DNA of 35,383 bases from Bryobacterales bacterium (lineage in GTDB: Bacteria > Acidobacteriota > Terriglobia > Bryobacterales > Bryobacteraceae): contig JAOAPQ010000341.1 in assembly GCA_025462965.1 (NCBI GenBank), forward strand, positions 1 through 35,383. The letters are read 5' to 3'. The translations under genes and the position numbers were made by a program. Of this stretch, positions 18,651 to 27,992 are shown one piece after another. The notes beneath the pieces are model-generated. The model made no database searches, was not told the origin of the DNA, and saw nothing but the letters and a program-made list of their open reading frames with translations. The first letter of the stretch is position 1, and each line of letters begins with the position of its first letter.

Positions 18651-20089
18651 CGCCGGACGATCGGCGGTTCTTCGGGCATCCACGCGGCCTCGCCACGCTC
18701 TTCCTCACGGAAATGTGGGAGCGCTTCAGCTATTACGGGATGCGCGGGCTGCTGATTCTGTTTATGGCTGCGCCGGTGAGCAACGGCGGCATGGGCTTTC
18801 CACTCCCCGAAGCTGGAGCAATTTACGGGCTCTACACCGGCATGGTCTATCTGCTTTCGCTGCCCGGCGGATGGATCGCCGACCGCATCCTGGGACAGCG
18901 CCGCGCGGTCCTGTATGGCGGAGTCATTATCGCGAGCGGACATTTCTGCCTTGTGGTTCCGGGCGTGGCGACATTCTTTCTGGGACTTGTCCTGATCGTG
19001 ATCGGCACGGGCTTGCTCAAGCCGAACGTCAGTACGATGGTCGGCCAGCTCTATGAGAAGAACGATCCCCGGCGCGATGCCGCATTCTCGATCTACTACA
19101 TGGGCATCAATCTGGGCGCGTTTATTGCGCCGCTCGCGTGTAGTTACCTGGGCGAAAAGGTGAACTGGCATTACGGCTTCGCGCTGGCCGGCATCGGTAT
19201 GACGGCCGGAATCATCCAGTACACGCTTGGGCTCCGCTATCTGGGCAATGCGGGCGCGGCGCCGGTTGTCGGCCCGGTGGAGAAGCGTCAGTTCCGCATT
19301 TCGGCCGTGGTATTCTCTGGACTCCTGGCGGCTTTGGCGTGGGCGGCGGCAACGGGCGCGCTTTCCATTCAGGCGCTGTCATCGGGATTTGGCCTTCTGC
19401 TTACGCTCATTGTGGTCGCTCTGTTTGCGGGTTTGCTCATCTTCGGCAAATGGACGCGAGTGGAGCGGAACCGGCTGATCGCGATTTACATTCTGTTCGC
19501 GGCCGCCGCGCTCTTTTGGTCCATCTACGAACAGGCCGGTTCGACGCTGAATTTGTTCGCGGAACGAAACACCGATCGCACCTTTCCGGGAATGAGCGGC
19601 GGCTTTCCGGCGGGCTGGTTTCAGTCGCTGCCGGCGCTGTTCGTGATCGCGATCGCCCCGGTGTTCGCATGGCTTTGGGTGAAGCTCGGCGATCGCAATC
19701 CATCGAGCCCGGCGAAGTTCGCGCTCGGGCTTTTGTTCGCGGGCCTGAGCTGCCTGATTCTGGTTCCGGTGGCGTCGAAGACCGGGGTCAGCCCGATCTG
19801 GCTCACGCTGGTTTACCTCCTGCAGACGATCGGCGAGTTGTGTCTGAGCCCGGTCGGTATGAGTGCGATGACGAAGCTTGCTCCGGCGCGCATCGCGAGC
19901 CTCATGATGGGCGTGTTTTTCGTCTCGATTTCCGTGGGCGATTACATCAGCGGACGGCTGGCTTCCGTTTACGAGACTTTCCCGCTGCCGCAATTGTTCG
20001 GCATAGTTGGATTGTCGGCCATTGTGCTTGGCCTGCTGCTCCTCGTGTTTCTCAAGCCGATCAAGCGTCTGATGGGCGGTGTGAATTAG
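18647..20089 (+). CDS. Proton-dependent oligopeptide transporter (POT/PTR2 family)
   Basis: FFGHPRGLATLFLTEMWERFSYYGMRGLLILFM (ExxERFxYYG motif); 480 aa, about 14 TM segments; ATGA overlap with the decarboxylase. Confidence 0.93.
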   Translation: MTPDDRRFFGHPRGLATLFLTEMWERFSYYGMRGLLILFMAAPVSNGGMGFPLPEAGAIYGLYTGMVYLLSLPGGWIADRILGQRRAVLYGGVIIASGHFCLVVPGVATFFLGLVLIVIGTGLLKPNVSTMVGQLYEKNDPRRDAAFSIYYMGINLGAFIAPLACSYLGEKVNWHYGFALAGIGMTAGIIQYTLGLRYLGNAGAAPVVGPVEKRQFRISAVVFSGLLAALAWAAATGALSIQALSSGFGLLLTLIVVALFAGLLIFGKWTRVERNRLIAIYILFAAAALFWSIYEQAGSTLNLFAERNTDRTFPGMSGGFPAGWFQSLPALFVIAIAPVFAWLWVKLGDRNPSSPAKFALGLLFAGLSCLILVPVASKTGVSPIWLTLVYLLQTIGELCLSPVGMSAMTKLAPARIASLMMGVFFVSISVGDYISGRLASVYETFPLPQLFGIVGLSAIVLGLLLLVFLKPIKRLMGGVN

Positions 20090-20524
20090 CTACTCGGGGA
20101 AGAACTTCTCGTCCAGCGCTTCTTCGAGGGTGAACGGACATTCCGCCCGGAGTGGATGGCTGTCGAGACGGGTTTCCTCGACAGCCTCCACAAGCGCTCG
20201 TGTGTAGAGCTCTTGCATCTGCTCGCGCAAATAGCGACGCAAACTGGGCGAATCCGCGAGAACGGCGGCCAATTGCCCGCGCTGGGTCACAATCGTACTA
20301 CGCCACGTGGACCGTTCGCGTCGTTCCGGCTGCATCTGCCATTTGGCCAGATGCTTCAGGATCACCCTCACCCGGGAGCCCGCCTCGCGCCGATCCCTTT
20401 TTCCCAGATCCTCGATCTCCTCCGCCAGATGTTCGATGTCGAGAGCGGCGAGATTGCCGGAACGCAGCAGTTCCGCCGAGTGATGCGTCCACTCGAAGAA
20501 ATCCTCGTCGTATCCGGCGCTCAT
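20090..20524 (-). CDS. DUF29-family protein
   Basis: DEDFFEWTHHSAELLRSGNLAALDIEHLAEEIEDLGKRDRREAGSRVRVILKHLAKWQ typical of DUF29. Confidence 0.85.
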   Translation of the reverse strand: MSAGYDEDFFEWTHHSAELLRSGNLAALDIEHLAEEIEDLGKRDRREAGSRVRVILKHLAKWQMQPERRERSTWRSTIVTQRGQLAAVLADSPSLRRYLREQMQELYTRALVEAVEETRLDSHPLRAECPFTLEEALDEKFFPE

Positions 20525-20533
20525 GCCCCTAGT

Positions 20534-23122
20534 TTACGCCAGGTCGAATTTGGTCTGATGCAGCAGCGGGTCGCTCTTGACCATCACGTTCTTGCCGAGC
20601 GTCTCTTCGATTTCCTGAAGGAAATCGTTCGTGTTGCTCTTCAGAATCTTGGCCACCTCGGGATGAACGCGCAGCATGACATCGCTCCCGTCGACCAGCT
20701 TCGCCATCTTGTGAGCTTCGATCAGGATCTCGCCAATCACGGTCTGCACGCTCTTCACGTAACCCGCGCCTTCGCAGTAAGGGCACGGAGCGCAGAGAGT
20801 CCGTTCGAGCGACTGCTTCACCCGCTTGCGGGTGATAGCAACCAGCCCGAAGTCATTGAACTGCAGGATCTTGTACGGCGCGCGGTCGGAGCGCATGGCT
20901 TCCTCGAGCGCCTGCATCACCTTCTGGCGATTCTTGCGCTCGTCCATGTCGATGAAATCTACCACGATGATGCCGCCCAGGTCGCGCAGGCGAATCTGGC
21001 GCACGATCTCTTTGATGGCATCCGTATTCGTCTTGACGATCGTGTCTTCCAGCCGATTCGACTTGCCGACGAATTTTCCGGTGTTGATGTCGATCGCGAC
21101 CAAAGCTTCGGTCTGGTTGATGACGATGTAACCGCCGGACTTCAGCCAGACCTTCGGCCGCAGCGCTTTTTCGAGTTCGCTCGTGATGCCGAACTCATCG
21201 AAGATCGGGGTCGAGCGCGTATACAGTTTGACGCGGTTGACGAGCGCCGGCTGGAAGCGCTGCACGAAGCGGAGCACGCTTTCGTAGAGTTCTTCGTTAT
21301 CCACCCAAACCGTTTTGAACGCCGAAGTGAGCTGGTCGCGTAGGATGCGCTGGACGACGTCCAGATCGTGGTGCATCAGTTGCGGCGCGGGCTTCTTTTC
21401 CGCCTTCTGGCGCATGTCCATCCACAGGTTATAGAGGAACATCATGTCGGCGCGAAGCTCTTCTTCGCTCTTTCCCTCACCGGCGGTGCGGACGATAAAG
21501 CCGCCCGGAATGCCGGTGCGGTGCGTTTGCAGAACCTTCTTCAGGCGGAGGCGTTCCTCGTCGGACGGGATCTTGCGGGAAACCCCGATATGATCGACGG
21601 ACGGCATATACACCAGGAAGCGGCCCGGCAGCGCTACATGCGAAGTGATGCGGGCGCCTTTCTGGCCCAGCGGTTCCTTGGCGATCTGGACAATAATTTC
21701 CTGGCCTTCTCGAAGAAGGTCGGTGATGGAAGGCATCGGCGGCCGGGGGCGTTCCTCGCGGGCTTCACGCGGCTCGCGCGGCGGACGCTGTTCACGCGGT
21801 TCCCGCTGTTCACGCGGTTCCCGCTGCTCACGGGGCTCCCGGATCTCACGGGGCTCGCGGATTTCGGGCTGCATTTCGGGTGTGCGCGCTTCACGGGCAG
21901 GCGCCGCGGCTTGCTCGCCGGGCGTTCCCCCGCGCATTTTGCGGCGCATACGGCGTGAAACCCGATGCTGGTAGCGCGGATTCTGCTCGCGGAGGGTGGC
22001 AGTAAGGCTGGTCGGAATGCGGGCTGGTTCGGGGCCTTCATCCTCGGCTTCGAAGCCTTCGGGTGCGGCTTCCGCGGCTTCCGCTTCGTCTATAGAGGCT
22101 TCCGACACCTCGGCCGCGTCGATCTCGCTTTGGGCTTCATCCTCTTCGACATCGTCCTCTTCGGTTTCGGCGGTCTCCGCTGCTCCGGCTTCCAGTTCTT
22201 CGGCGATGGCCTCCGCTTCTACTTCGGCTTGTTCTTCGGCCTGAAGCTCGTGGACGCCGTCGGTCGCGGGCTGCGGCTCGGCCACATGTTCAGCGGTGAC
22301 GAAAGCCTCGGCGATCTCCTCTCGTTCGATGGCCGTCAGTTCGGGGATTTCGGGAACGTCAGTCTCCGGTTCTTCCTGCTCGACCTGCTCAACCTCCAGT
22401 TCGATCGGCTCGACGGATTCGGACCGGGGTTCACCGGCGCCGTACTTCGCGAGAGATTCTCCGGGGAGAACGATCAACTCTTCCGTCACTTCGGAGCTTG
22501 AGGATTCATCCAGGGCGGATTGAGATTCCTGCCGCTCCGGAGCGATTTCGGGCGGGCGCTGCTGGCGTGGAGAAAAATACTTCGATTCGGGGAGACCGCC
22601 GTTGGGAGATCCGCCGGGGCCTCCGGGTCCACGCCGGCCCCGCCGCCGTCCGCGGCCGCCGCGCTGGCGATCGTCGCGCCGCTCGCCGGTGCGTTCACGA
22701 CCCCCCTCATCGGGCCTCGATTGTGTAGCTCGTTGGGAGGTTCTCACCTCGACCGCAGCTGCGACCGGCTCCGCGGCCCCATTGGGAATATCTTCTATCT
22801 TTTCTTCAATTTGGGTCGAGACGGATACAGGCGCGCGCTCCAGTTTGAGGACCTTTTCCTCAACTCCGGTGACAATCTTGTCGTATTCGTCGTTGTCTTC
22901 GAAGAAATCGGAGACGTAAAGGAAGGCATCCCGCTCAAGCCCGATGTCGACGAATGCCGACTGCATACCGGGCAGCACTCGCGTTACGCGGCCTTTGTGG
23001 ATACTCCCCGCGAGGGAATATTCCTTCTCGCGCTGATAAAATATCTCGACGACCTGATCGTCTTCGAGGACAGCAACGCGGGTCTCATGACGCGTCGCAG
23101 AAACAATCAACTCTTTGGACAT
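20534..23122 (-). CDS. Ribonuclease E/G family protein with large low-complexity insertion
   Basis: MSKELIVSATRHETRVAVLEDDQVVEIFYQRE, LPGMQSAFVDIGLERDAFLYVSD, VVDFIDMDERKNRQKVMQALEEAM, Zn-link CAPCPYCEG; SD GGAGG before ATG at 23122. Confidence 0.95.
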   Translation of the reverse strand: MSKELIVSATRHETRVAVLEDDQVVEIFYQREKEYSLAGSIHKGRVTRVLPGMQSAFVDIGLERDAFLYVSDFFEDNDEYDKIVTGVEEKVLKLERAPVSVSTQIEEKIEDIPNGAAEPVAAAVEVRTSQRATQSRPDEGGRERTGERRDDRQRGGRGRRRGRRGPGGPGGSPNGGLPESKYFSPRQQRPPEIAPERQESQSALDESSSSEVTEELIVLPGESLAKYGAGEPRSESVEPIELEVEQVEQEEPETDVPEIPELTAIEREEIAEAFVTAEHVAEPQPATDGVHELQAEEQAEVEAEAIAEELEAGAAETAETEEDDVEEDEAQSEIDAAEVSEASIDEAEAAEAAPEGFEAEDEGPEPARIPTSLTATLREQNPRYQHRVSRRMRRKMRGGTPGEQAAAPAREARTPEMQPEIREPREIREPREQREPREQREPREQRPPREPREAREERPRPPMPSITDLLREGQEIIVQIAKEPLGQKGARITSHVALPGRFLVYMPSVDHIGVSRKIPSDEERLRLKKVLQTHRTGIPGGFIVRTAGEGKSEEELRADMMFLYNLWMDMRQKAEKKPAPQLMHHDLDVVQRILRDQLTSAFKTVWVDNEELYESVLRFVQRFQPALVNRVKLYTRSTPIFDEFGITSELEKALRPKVWLKSGGYIVINQTEALVAIDINTGKFVGKSNRLEDTIVKTNTDAIKEIVRQIRLRDLGGIIVVDFIDMDERKNRQKVMQALEEAMRSDRAPYKILQFNDFGLVAITRKRVKQSLERTLCAPCPYCEGAGYVKSVQTVIGEILIEAHKMAKLVDGSDVMLRVHPEVAKILKSNTNDFLQEIEETLGKNVMVKSDPLLHQTKFDLA
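21790..21861 (-). repeat. Four tandem 18-bp coding repeats (REPREQ/REPREI) in the RNase E/G insertion
   Basis: GTTCACGCGGTTCCCGCT twice, then GCTCACGGGGCTCCCGGA and TCTCACGGGGCTCGCGGA, at 21790, 21808, 21826, 21844. Confidence 0.85.
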
Positions 23123-23127
23123 GCAAT

Positions 23128-23162
23128 CCTCCGTTGGGCTCTCTTCTCAGCTCAAACGGAGA
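23128..23162 (-). promoter_or_regulatory. Possible SD-sequestering hairpin upstream of the RNase E/G gene
   Basis: On the minus strand CTCCGTT (23161-23155) pairs with AACGGAG (23135-23129), plus one flanking G-U; the 3' arm contains the GGAGG SD. Confidence 0.5.
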
Positions 23163-23369
23163 GGATCGGTTTACTCCCGGCGTTCGCTTCGCGTCCTCGG
23201 CATTCGAAATCGACTAAAAACGCTTCACGCTTTGCCCGATGGTGGAGTCCTTCCGACTCGACAGCACATCGGACCGGGGAACCGCTCCTCCCACGGAAGA
23301 GTCTCAATGGCTCCCAACTTTTCAAATCATTTAACTTTCAGCACCGGCAACAGCATCGCCGGCGGGTAC

Positions 23370-24461
23370 TTAATTTACAAAACGGCGCAAACGAACGTTA
23401 TTCACAAGACCCAGCATCAAAAAAGTAGACCAGATGCTGGAACCTCCATAACTCATAAGGGGCAGGGGGATACCGGTCACCGGCATGCGCCCCACGACCA
23501 TACCGACGTTCACCAAAATATGGAACAACAACAGGGCGGCCACGCCCATGCAAATGTACATCCCCGCACGATCCGGAGCGGTTTGCGCGTTCTGCACGAT
23601 TTGCATCAGCAGAACAAAATAAAGCGCCAACGCCACGATGACGCCGACGAATCCGTGCTCTTCCGAAAAAGCGGAAAAAATGAAATCCGTATGCGCGACC
23701 GGGAGAAATCGCAATTGTGTCTGCGTTCCCTTGGTTACGCCACGCCCCCACATCCCACCATCGCCCACCGCAATCTTGGACTGCCTCACCTGATATCCCG
23801 ACCCTTTCGGATCAACATCGGGATCCAGAAAACTTACCAACCGGTCTCTCTGGTACGGCTTTAATACTGAATAGCTAAGTGGAACAATTAAAAGCACTAA
23901 GACCGCAATAGCGGCCCAGTATTGCCAGCGCATTCCCGCCAAAAAAACGCCGCAGGCGAGAATCGGGAGGTACGTCAGAGACGTCCCCAGATCGGGTTCC
24001 TTGGCGATGAGCAGCATCGGAACCACAACCAGACCCGCGATCTTCAGAAGGTCCGGCAACTCCAGCACCTCGCTTCGTAATTCCGTCATGAAGCGAGCTA
24101 CTAGTAATATTATCACCAGTTTTGCAAACTCCGACACCTGGAGTTTCAAGCCGCCCGGCAGCTGGATCCAGCGAGTGGAGTTAAATACAGTCTTGCCGAT
24201 CACCAATACGGCGATCAATCCGACTACCGCGGCGACGTACATCGGGAGCAGCTGGGCCATCAGGCTGTGATAGTCGATCATCGAGACGACCCACATCAGG
24301 ATGACGCCCGCGGCGATGTACATGATTTGCTTCCACCAGGAATCCTGCCAGACAGTTCCGCCCGTGGCGCTGTAGATCTGGAGCACGCCCAGGCTGCAAA
24401 TCGCCAGCGTGATCAGGAACATCGGCCAATCGAAATCCCGCAGGGAGAGGTACTTACCCAC
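23370..24461 (-). CDS. rodA: Rod shape-determining protein RodA (SEDS glycosyltransferase)
   Basis: GTG start 24461 (VGKYLSLRDFDWPMFLITLAICSLGVLQIYSAT); SEDS motifs WIQLPGGLKLQVSEFAKL, KEPDLGTSL, PLMSYGGSSIWS; overlaps mrdA by 8 nt. Confidence 0.93.
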   Translation of the reverse strand: MGKYLSLRDFDWPMFLITLAICSLGVLQIYSATGGTVWQDSWWKQIMYIAAGVILMWVVSMIDYHSLMAQLLPMYVAAVVGLIAVLVIGKTVFNSTRWIQLPGGLKLQVSEFAKLVIILLVARFMTELRSEVLELPDLLKIAGLVVVPMLLIAKEPDLGTSLTYLPILACGVFLAGMRWQYWAAIAVLVLLIVPLSYSVLKPYQRDRLVSFLDPDVDPKGSGYQVRQSKIAVGDGGMWGRGVTKGTQTQLRFLPVAHTDFIFSAFSEEHGFVGVIVALALYFVLLMQIVQNAQTAPDRAGMYICMGVAALLLFHILVNVGMVVGRMPVTGIPLPLMSYGGSSIWSTFLMLGLVNNVRLRRFVN

Positions 24462-26373
24462 GTCCGCCTCGAGCGGCTGGTTTGAGGCCGCCCTGCAGCG
24501 CCTGCGGAGCAACGGCGGGCTTGCTCTCCTTCTCCGTAACCATGCGGAGACGCGCCTTCTTATCGAAATACGACTTCATGACGTCCCGGGCAATGGGCGC
24601 CGCGAGCATGCCGTGTTCCCCGCCCTCGAACAGCACGGCGACCACGATTTCCGGCGCGGCGCGCGGGGCAAAGCCGACGAACCAGGAGTTGTCTTTCATA
24701 GCGGCCTTGCCATGGCTGTGCACGAAGTCGTTGGAGACGGTCTGGGCCGAGCCGGTCTTACCGCAAACCTCAATCCCGGGAATCCGGGCGCGAATGCCGG
24801 TGCCGCCCTCATTCACGACACCATACATGCCGTCGACCACCTTTTTGACGTTTGCCGGGTTGAGCGCCCATTCGCGGGGCCGTTCTTTCTTGGTGTCGGC
24901 GAGCACGAGATGCGGCTTGTGCCACACCCCGCCCAGAGACAAACCACCGATGGCGCTCGCGAGCTGAAGGGGTGTGACCGTCAACGCGCCTTGACCGATA
25001 GAAACGGAGATCGTTTCGCCGGCAAACCACTTTACGTGGAAGTTGCGGATTTTCCAGGCGCTGGAAGGAACGATTCCTTCGGCCTCGCCGGGCAGATCGA
25101 CGCCGGTGCGGTGGCCGAAGCCGGCCTGATCCGCATAGAAAGCCATCTTATCGATGCCCAGCTTGTTGCCGACATTGTAGAAGTAGGTGTCGCAAGACTG
25201 CGCGATGGCGCGGTGCAGGGAAATCGTCCCGTGCACCTGATGGCACTTGTAGAAGTGTCCGTAAAATGATGCGCCGCCCGGGCAGTGCGCAGTCCATTCA
25301 TCGTCGATGGTTCCCGTTTCAAGCCCGGCGATCGCCATGATCGGCTTGAAGGTGGATCCGGGGGCGAGCTGGGCCTGAATCGCACGATTCAGGAGCGGCT
25401 TCGCCGGATCCTGCGCGATTTCCTTCCAATCGGCCGATTTGATGCGCACCGCGAACTTATTGGGATCGAATGTTGGGCGCGAGACCATGGCAAGGATCTC
25501 GCCGGTGCGCGGATCGAGCGCGACCACGGAGCCCTTCTTCCCTTCGAGCGCCAGTTCGGCAACGGCCTGAAGATCGAGATCGAGCGTCGTAACCAGACTC
25601 TTGCCGGGAACGGCTTCCTTGTTTTCCAGAATCTGGCGTTCGCGGCCCAGGTTATCGACCTTGACCTGGCGCTGGCCGTCGACGCCCTTCAGGAGATCGT
25701 TGTACCGTCGCTCCAGGCCGAATTTGCCGATCACCGCGCCGGGCTCCTCATTCGCATAATCGGGGTTATCGAGTTCGGAGTCGCTGATTTCACCGGTGTA
25801 GCCGATGACGTGGGCGGCCATTCCGTTTTGCGGATACAGGCGGCGCTGGGCGCGGATCAGCTCCATCTCAGGGAAGAACGCGGGGTCGCGGTGGGATTCG
25901 ACGAAGGCCAGATCCTCGGGTGTGAGCTCTTCCTTCAAAACGAGCGGCTCGAATTTCGGTCGGCTGCGGTAGCGGGCGAGCTTGGCGTTGAGATCGTTCA
26001 GGTCCAGTCGGAGACCGGACGCGATGGCGGGCAGGTGCTCCGGCTTCAGCGTTTCGCGGGAAAGGAGGAGGGTCCAGGACGAGTGGTTATCGACGATGAC
26101 GCGGCCGTCTCGATCGAGGATCTTGCCGCGCGGAGCGAGGATGGGGAGCGACTTGATGCTGTTGCGCTCGGCCTGTTCGGAGTAGACCTCCTGCTGCTGT
26201 ACCTGCAATTGCCAGAAGCTCCAGATGAGGACGAAGAAAATGCCGACCGTGACGTATTGGAAGACGGCCATCTTGGCCGATGCGAACTTCGGGTCGTCGC
26301 GGAGGATCTGCTGAGCAGCAGCGATTTGCTGTTGCTTCTCCTGATCCGGTGCAACGACAGGGGGACGGGTCAC
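24454..26373 (-). CDS. mrdA: Penicillin-binding protein 2
   Basis: Class B PBP: PGSTFKPIMAIAGLE (SxxK), SCDTYFYNVG (SxN-like), CGKTGSAQT (KTG); single N-terminal TM. Confidence 0.95.
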   Translation of the reverse strand: MTRPPVVAPDQEKQQQIAAAQQILRDDPKFASAKMAVFQYVTVGIFFVLIWSFWQLQVQQQEVYSEQAERNSIKSLPILAPRGKILDRDGRVIVDNHSSWTLLLSRETLKPEHLPAIASGLRLDLNDLNAKLARYRSRPKFEPLVLKEELTPEDLAFVESHRDPAFFPEMELIRAQRRLYPQNGMAAHVIGYTGEISDSELDNPDYANEEPGAVIGKFGLERRYNDLLKGVDGQRQVKVDNLGRERQILENKEAVPGKSLVTTLDLDLQAVAELALEGKKGSVVALDPRTGEILAMVSRPTFDPNKFAVRIKSADWKEIAQDPAKPLLNRAIQAQLAPGSTFKPIMAIAGLETGTIDDEWTAHCPGGASFYGHFYKCHQVHGTISLHRAIAQSCDTYFYNVGNKLGIDKMAFYADQAGFGHRTGVDLPGEAEGIVPSSAWKIRNFHVKWFAGETISVSIGQGALTVTPLQLASAIGGLSLGGVWHKPHLVLADTKKERPREWALNPANVKKVVDGMYGVVNEGGTGIRARIPGIEVCGKTGSAQTVSNDFVHSHGKAAMKDNSWFVGFAPRAAPEIVVAVLFEGGEHGMLAAPIARDVMKSYFDKKARLRMVTEKESKPAVAPQALQGGLKPAARGGRG

Positions 26374-26442
26374 TGGGAAAGTAGCTCTGGGTTCAGTTTA
26401 GCAGGCGTGGGAGCGGCTGCAGGTGGGTCATAATAACATCGA

Positions 26443-26676
26443 GTGCCTAAGGTAAACAGTGCCGACCTCACGCGTATTGCCGTCGTACCTGGGCAACGCT
26501 CGGGACAGCCGTGCATTCGTGGCTTGAGAGTGACCGTCTGGGATGTGTTGGATATGCTTGCGTCGGGGATGACAGAGGATGAGATCCTCCAGGACTTTCC
26601 TTACCTTGAGAAAGCCGACTTCCCGGCGGTTTATGCCTACGCCTCTCAGTTCGGCCGGGAACGTTTCTCGCATTGA
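26443..26676 (+). CDS. DUF433 protein, putative antitoxin
   Basis: 77 aa, GQRSGQPCIRGLRVTVWDVLDMLASGMTEDEILQDFPYLEKADFPAVYAYAS; GTG start; stop overlaps the next gene. Confidence 0.88.
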   Translation: MPKVNSADLTRIAVVPGQRSGQPCIRGLRVTVWDVLDMLASGMTEDEILQDFPYLEKADFPAVYAYASQFGRERFSH

Positions 26677-27014
26677 AGCTTCTCTTCGACGCGAATCTTT
26701 CGCCGAAGCTTGTCAGGCGGCTGGCCGAACTATTTCCGGAATCTACTCACGTTTTCAACACTGGTCTGGAGAGATTTACTTCAGACGAGCGCATCTGGAC
26801 TTATGCTGCTGCAAACGGGTTCGCCATCGTCACGGCTGATGTGGATTTCGTCCGCATGGCTGAAGCGCTGGGCCCGCCACCGCGGGTCATCCGGCTGGAG
26901 AATTGCAATTATGGAACCGCGCTCGTCGAGAAACTCCCGCGGCGCAATGCGATTCGAATCGCTGACCTGGAGCAGTCTGATCGAGCGATCCTGATCATCC
27001 GGAACATGGTCTGA
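26673..27014 (+). CDS. DUF5615 PIN-like protein, putative toxin
   Basis: MKLLFDANLSPKLVRRLAELFPESTHV...GFAIVTADVDFVRMAEALGPPPRVIRLENCNYGTALVEKLL-like pattern; TTG start at 26673. Confidence 0.85.
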   Translation: MKLLFDANLSPKLVRRLAELFPESTHVFNTGLERFTSDERIWTYAAANGFAIVTADVDFVRMAEALGPPPRVIRLENCNYGTALVEKLPRRNAIRIADLEQSDRAILIIRNMV

Positions 27015-27082
27015 TTGTGGCCGCGCATGTGATGCCGCCGACCTCGCCCATTCGGCCACTCTGCCCACCGCTGTTCATCCAT

Positions 27083-27862
27083 TTACGTGCGTGTTTCAGC
27101 CGGGTTCGCATCGGCAACGCGTTGCTCGACCTCCGCTTTCTTCCCGTCCCAGAATCCATGTGTGATCGGAAGGTGCTTCACGTTCAGACCCACAAAATGC
27201 GCACCGCAGGACCCGACTCCCAGCATGTGCGGGCGGTAGTAACCGCAGATCGAGACTTCATCCCCGCTTACAACGTGGTGCTTTTCCGACGTTACGAGCG
27301 CGACTTGTAAACCTTGCTCGTCCGTTTCCGATGAGAGCCGCACGCTCGCAGCGTCCAGCAGAGCGCGCAGTTTGACTTCAACGTCGTAATGCGGGGGGAA
27401 GCCGACGATACCGGAGTTGCGGGGTTCATCCGGACAGAAGCTGGCAAACTGCCCATAGCAGGCCAGGACGTCTTCGGCGATGAGAAGCGAATCGCCGTCG
27501 TCAAGCCAGTTGCGGATGCCCGCGGGCAAGCGCCAGAGAATGACATCGTTATCCAGTGAGAGCACATGCCTTTCTGAGAATAGCCCCACCGGCGCGAACT
27601 TCCAGGCGACTCCTTCCGCCATGTTGGCATGGAGGTGGGGCTCGAGCCATGGCGGGATTTCATCGCTCGAATCGTGCCATTCGACGTAGTCCGCCATGCG
27701 GCCGACGCGAGCCCGGGCGGCATGGGGATCGATGGTGTTGACGCAGACAATGTAGTGCGCCGACGGGCCAAAGATTGTGCGGGCGCCGGCGATCGAAAGG
27801 GCGAGTGCGTCAAATCCACGGGAGCTGACGTCCCCGACGGTCCATCGGATGGCAAGAGTCAT
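27083..27862 (-). CDS. Hypothetical protein, possibly glycosyltransferase-like
   Basis: ORF to 28015; internal Met at 27862 (MTLAIRWTVGDVSSRGFDALALSIAGARTIFG) avoids overlapping the divergent esterase. LSLDNDVILWRLP resembles a DxD context. Confidence 0.55.
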   Translation of the reverse strand: MTLAIRWTVGDVSSRGFDALALSIAGARTIFGPSAHYIVCVNTIDPHAARARVGRMADYVEWHDSSDEIPPWLEPHLHANMAEGVAWKFAPVGLFSERHVLSLDNDVILWRLPAGIRNWLDDGDSLLIAEDVLACYGQFASFCPDEPRNSGIVGFPPHYDVEVKLRALLDAASVRLSSETDEQGLQVALVTSEKHHVVSGDEVSICGYYRPHMLGVGSCGAHFVGLNVKHLPITHGFWDGKKAEVEQRVADANPAETRT

Positions 27863-27992
27863 CTCATCGACCGGCAGCAAGTCGGTCGCCAAGTAAGGGC
27901 ACAGACGCGCGCTGGCGAGCTTGGTCCTTGCCTCGTCGGGTTCGCATATACTCAACTCGGATAGGTCCAAAAGGAACACCAAGGAGAGCTCT

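Noticed and set aside
20156-21343. 395-aa + ORF opposite DUF29 and RNase E/G
   Set aside because: Spans two real genes on the other strand including the RNase catalytic region; no recognisable domain.
21790-21861. Regularly spaced repeats considered as a CRISPR array
   Set aside because: 18-bp units are contiguous, in frame within the RNase E/G CDS and without spacers.
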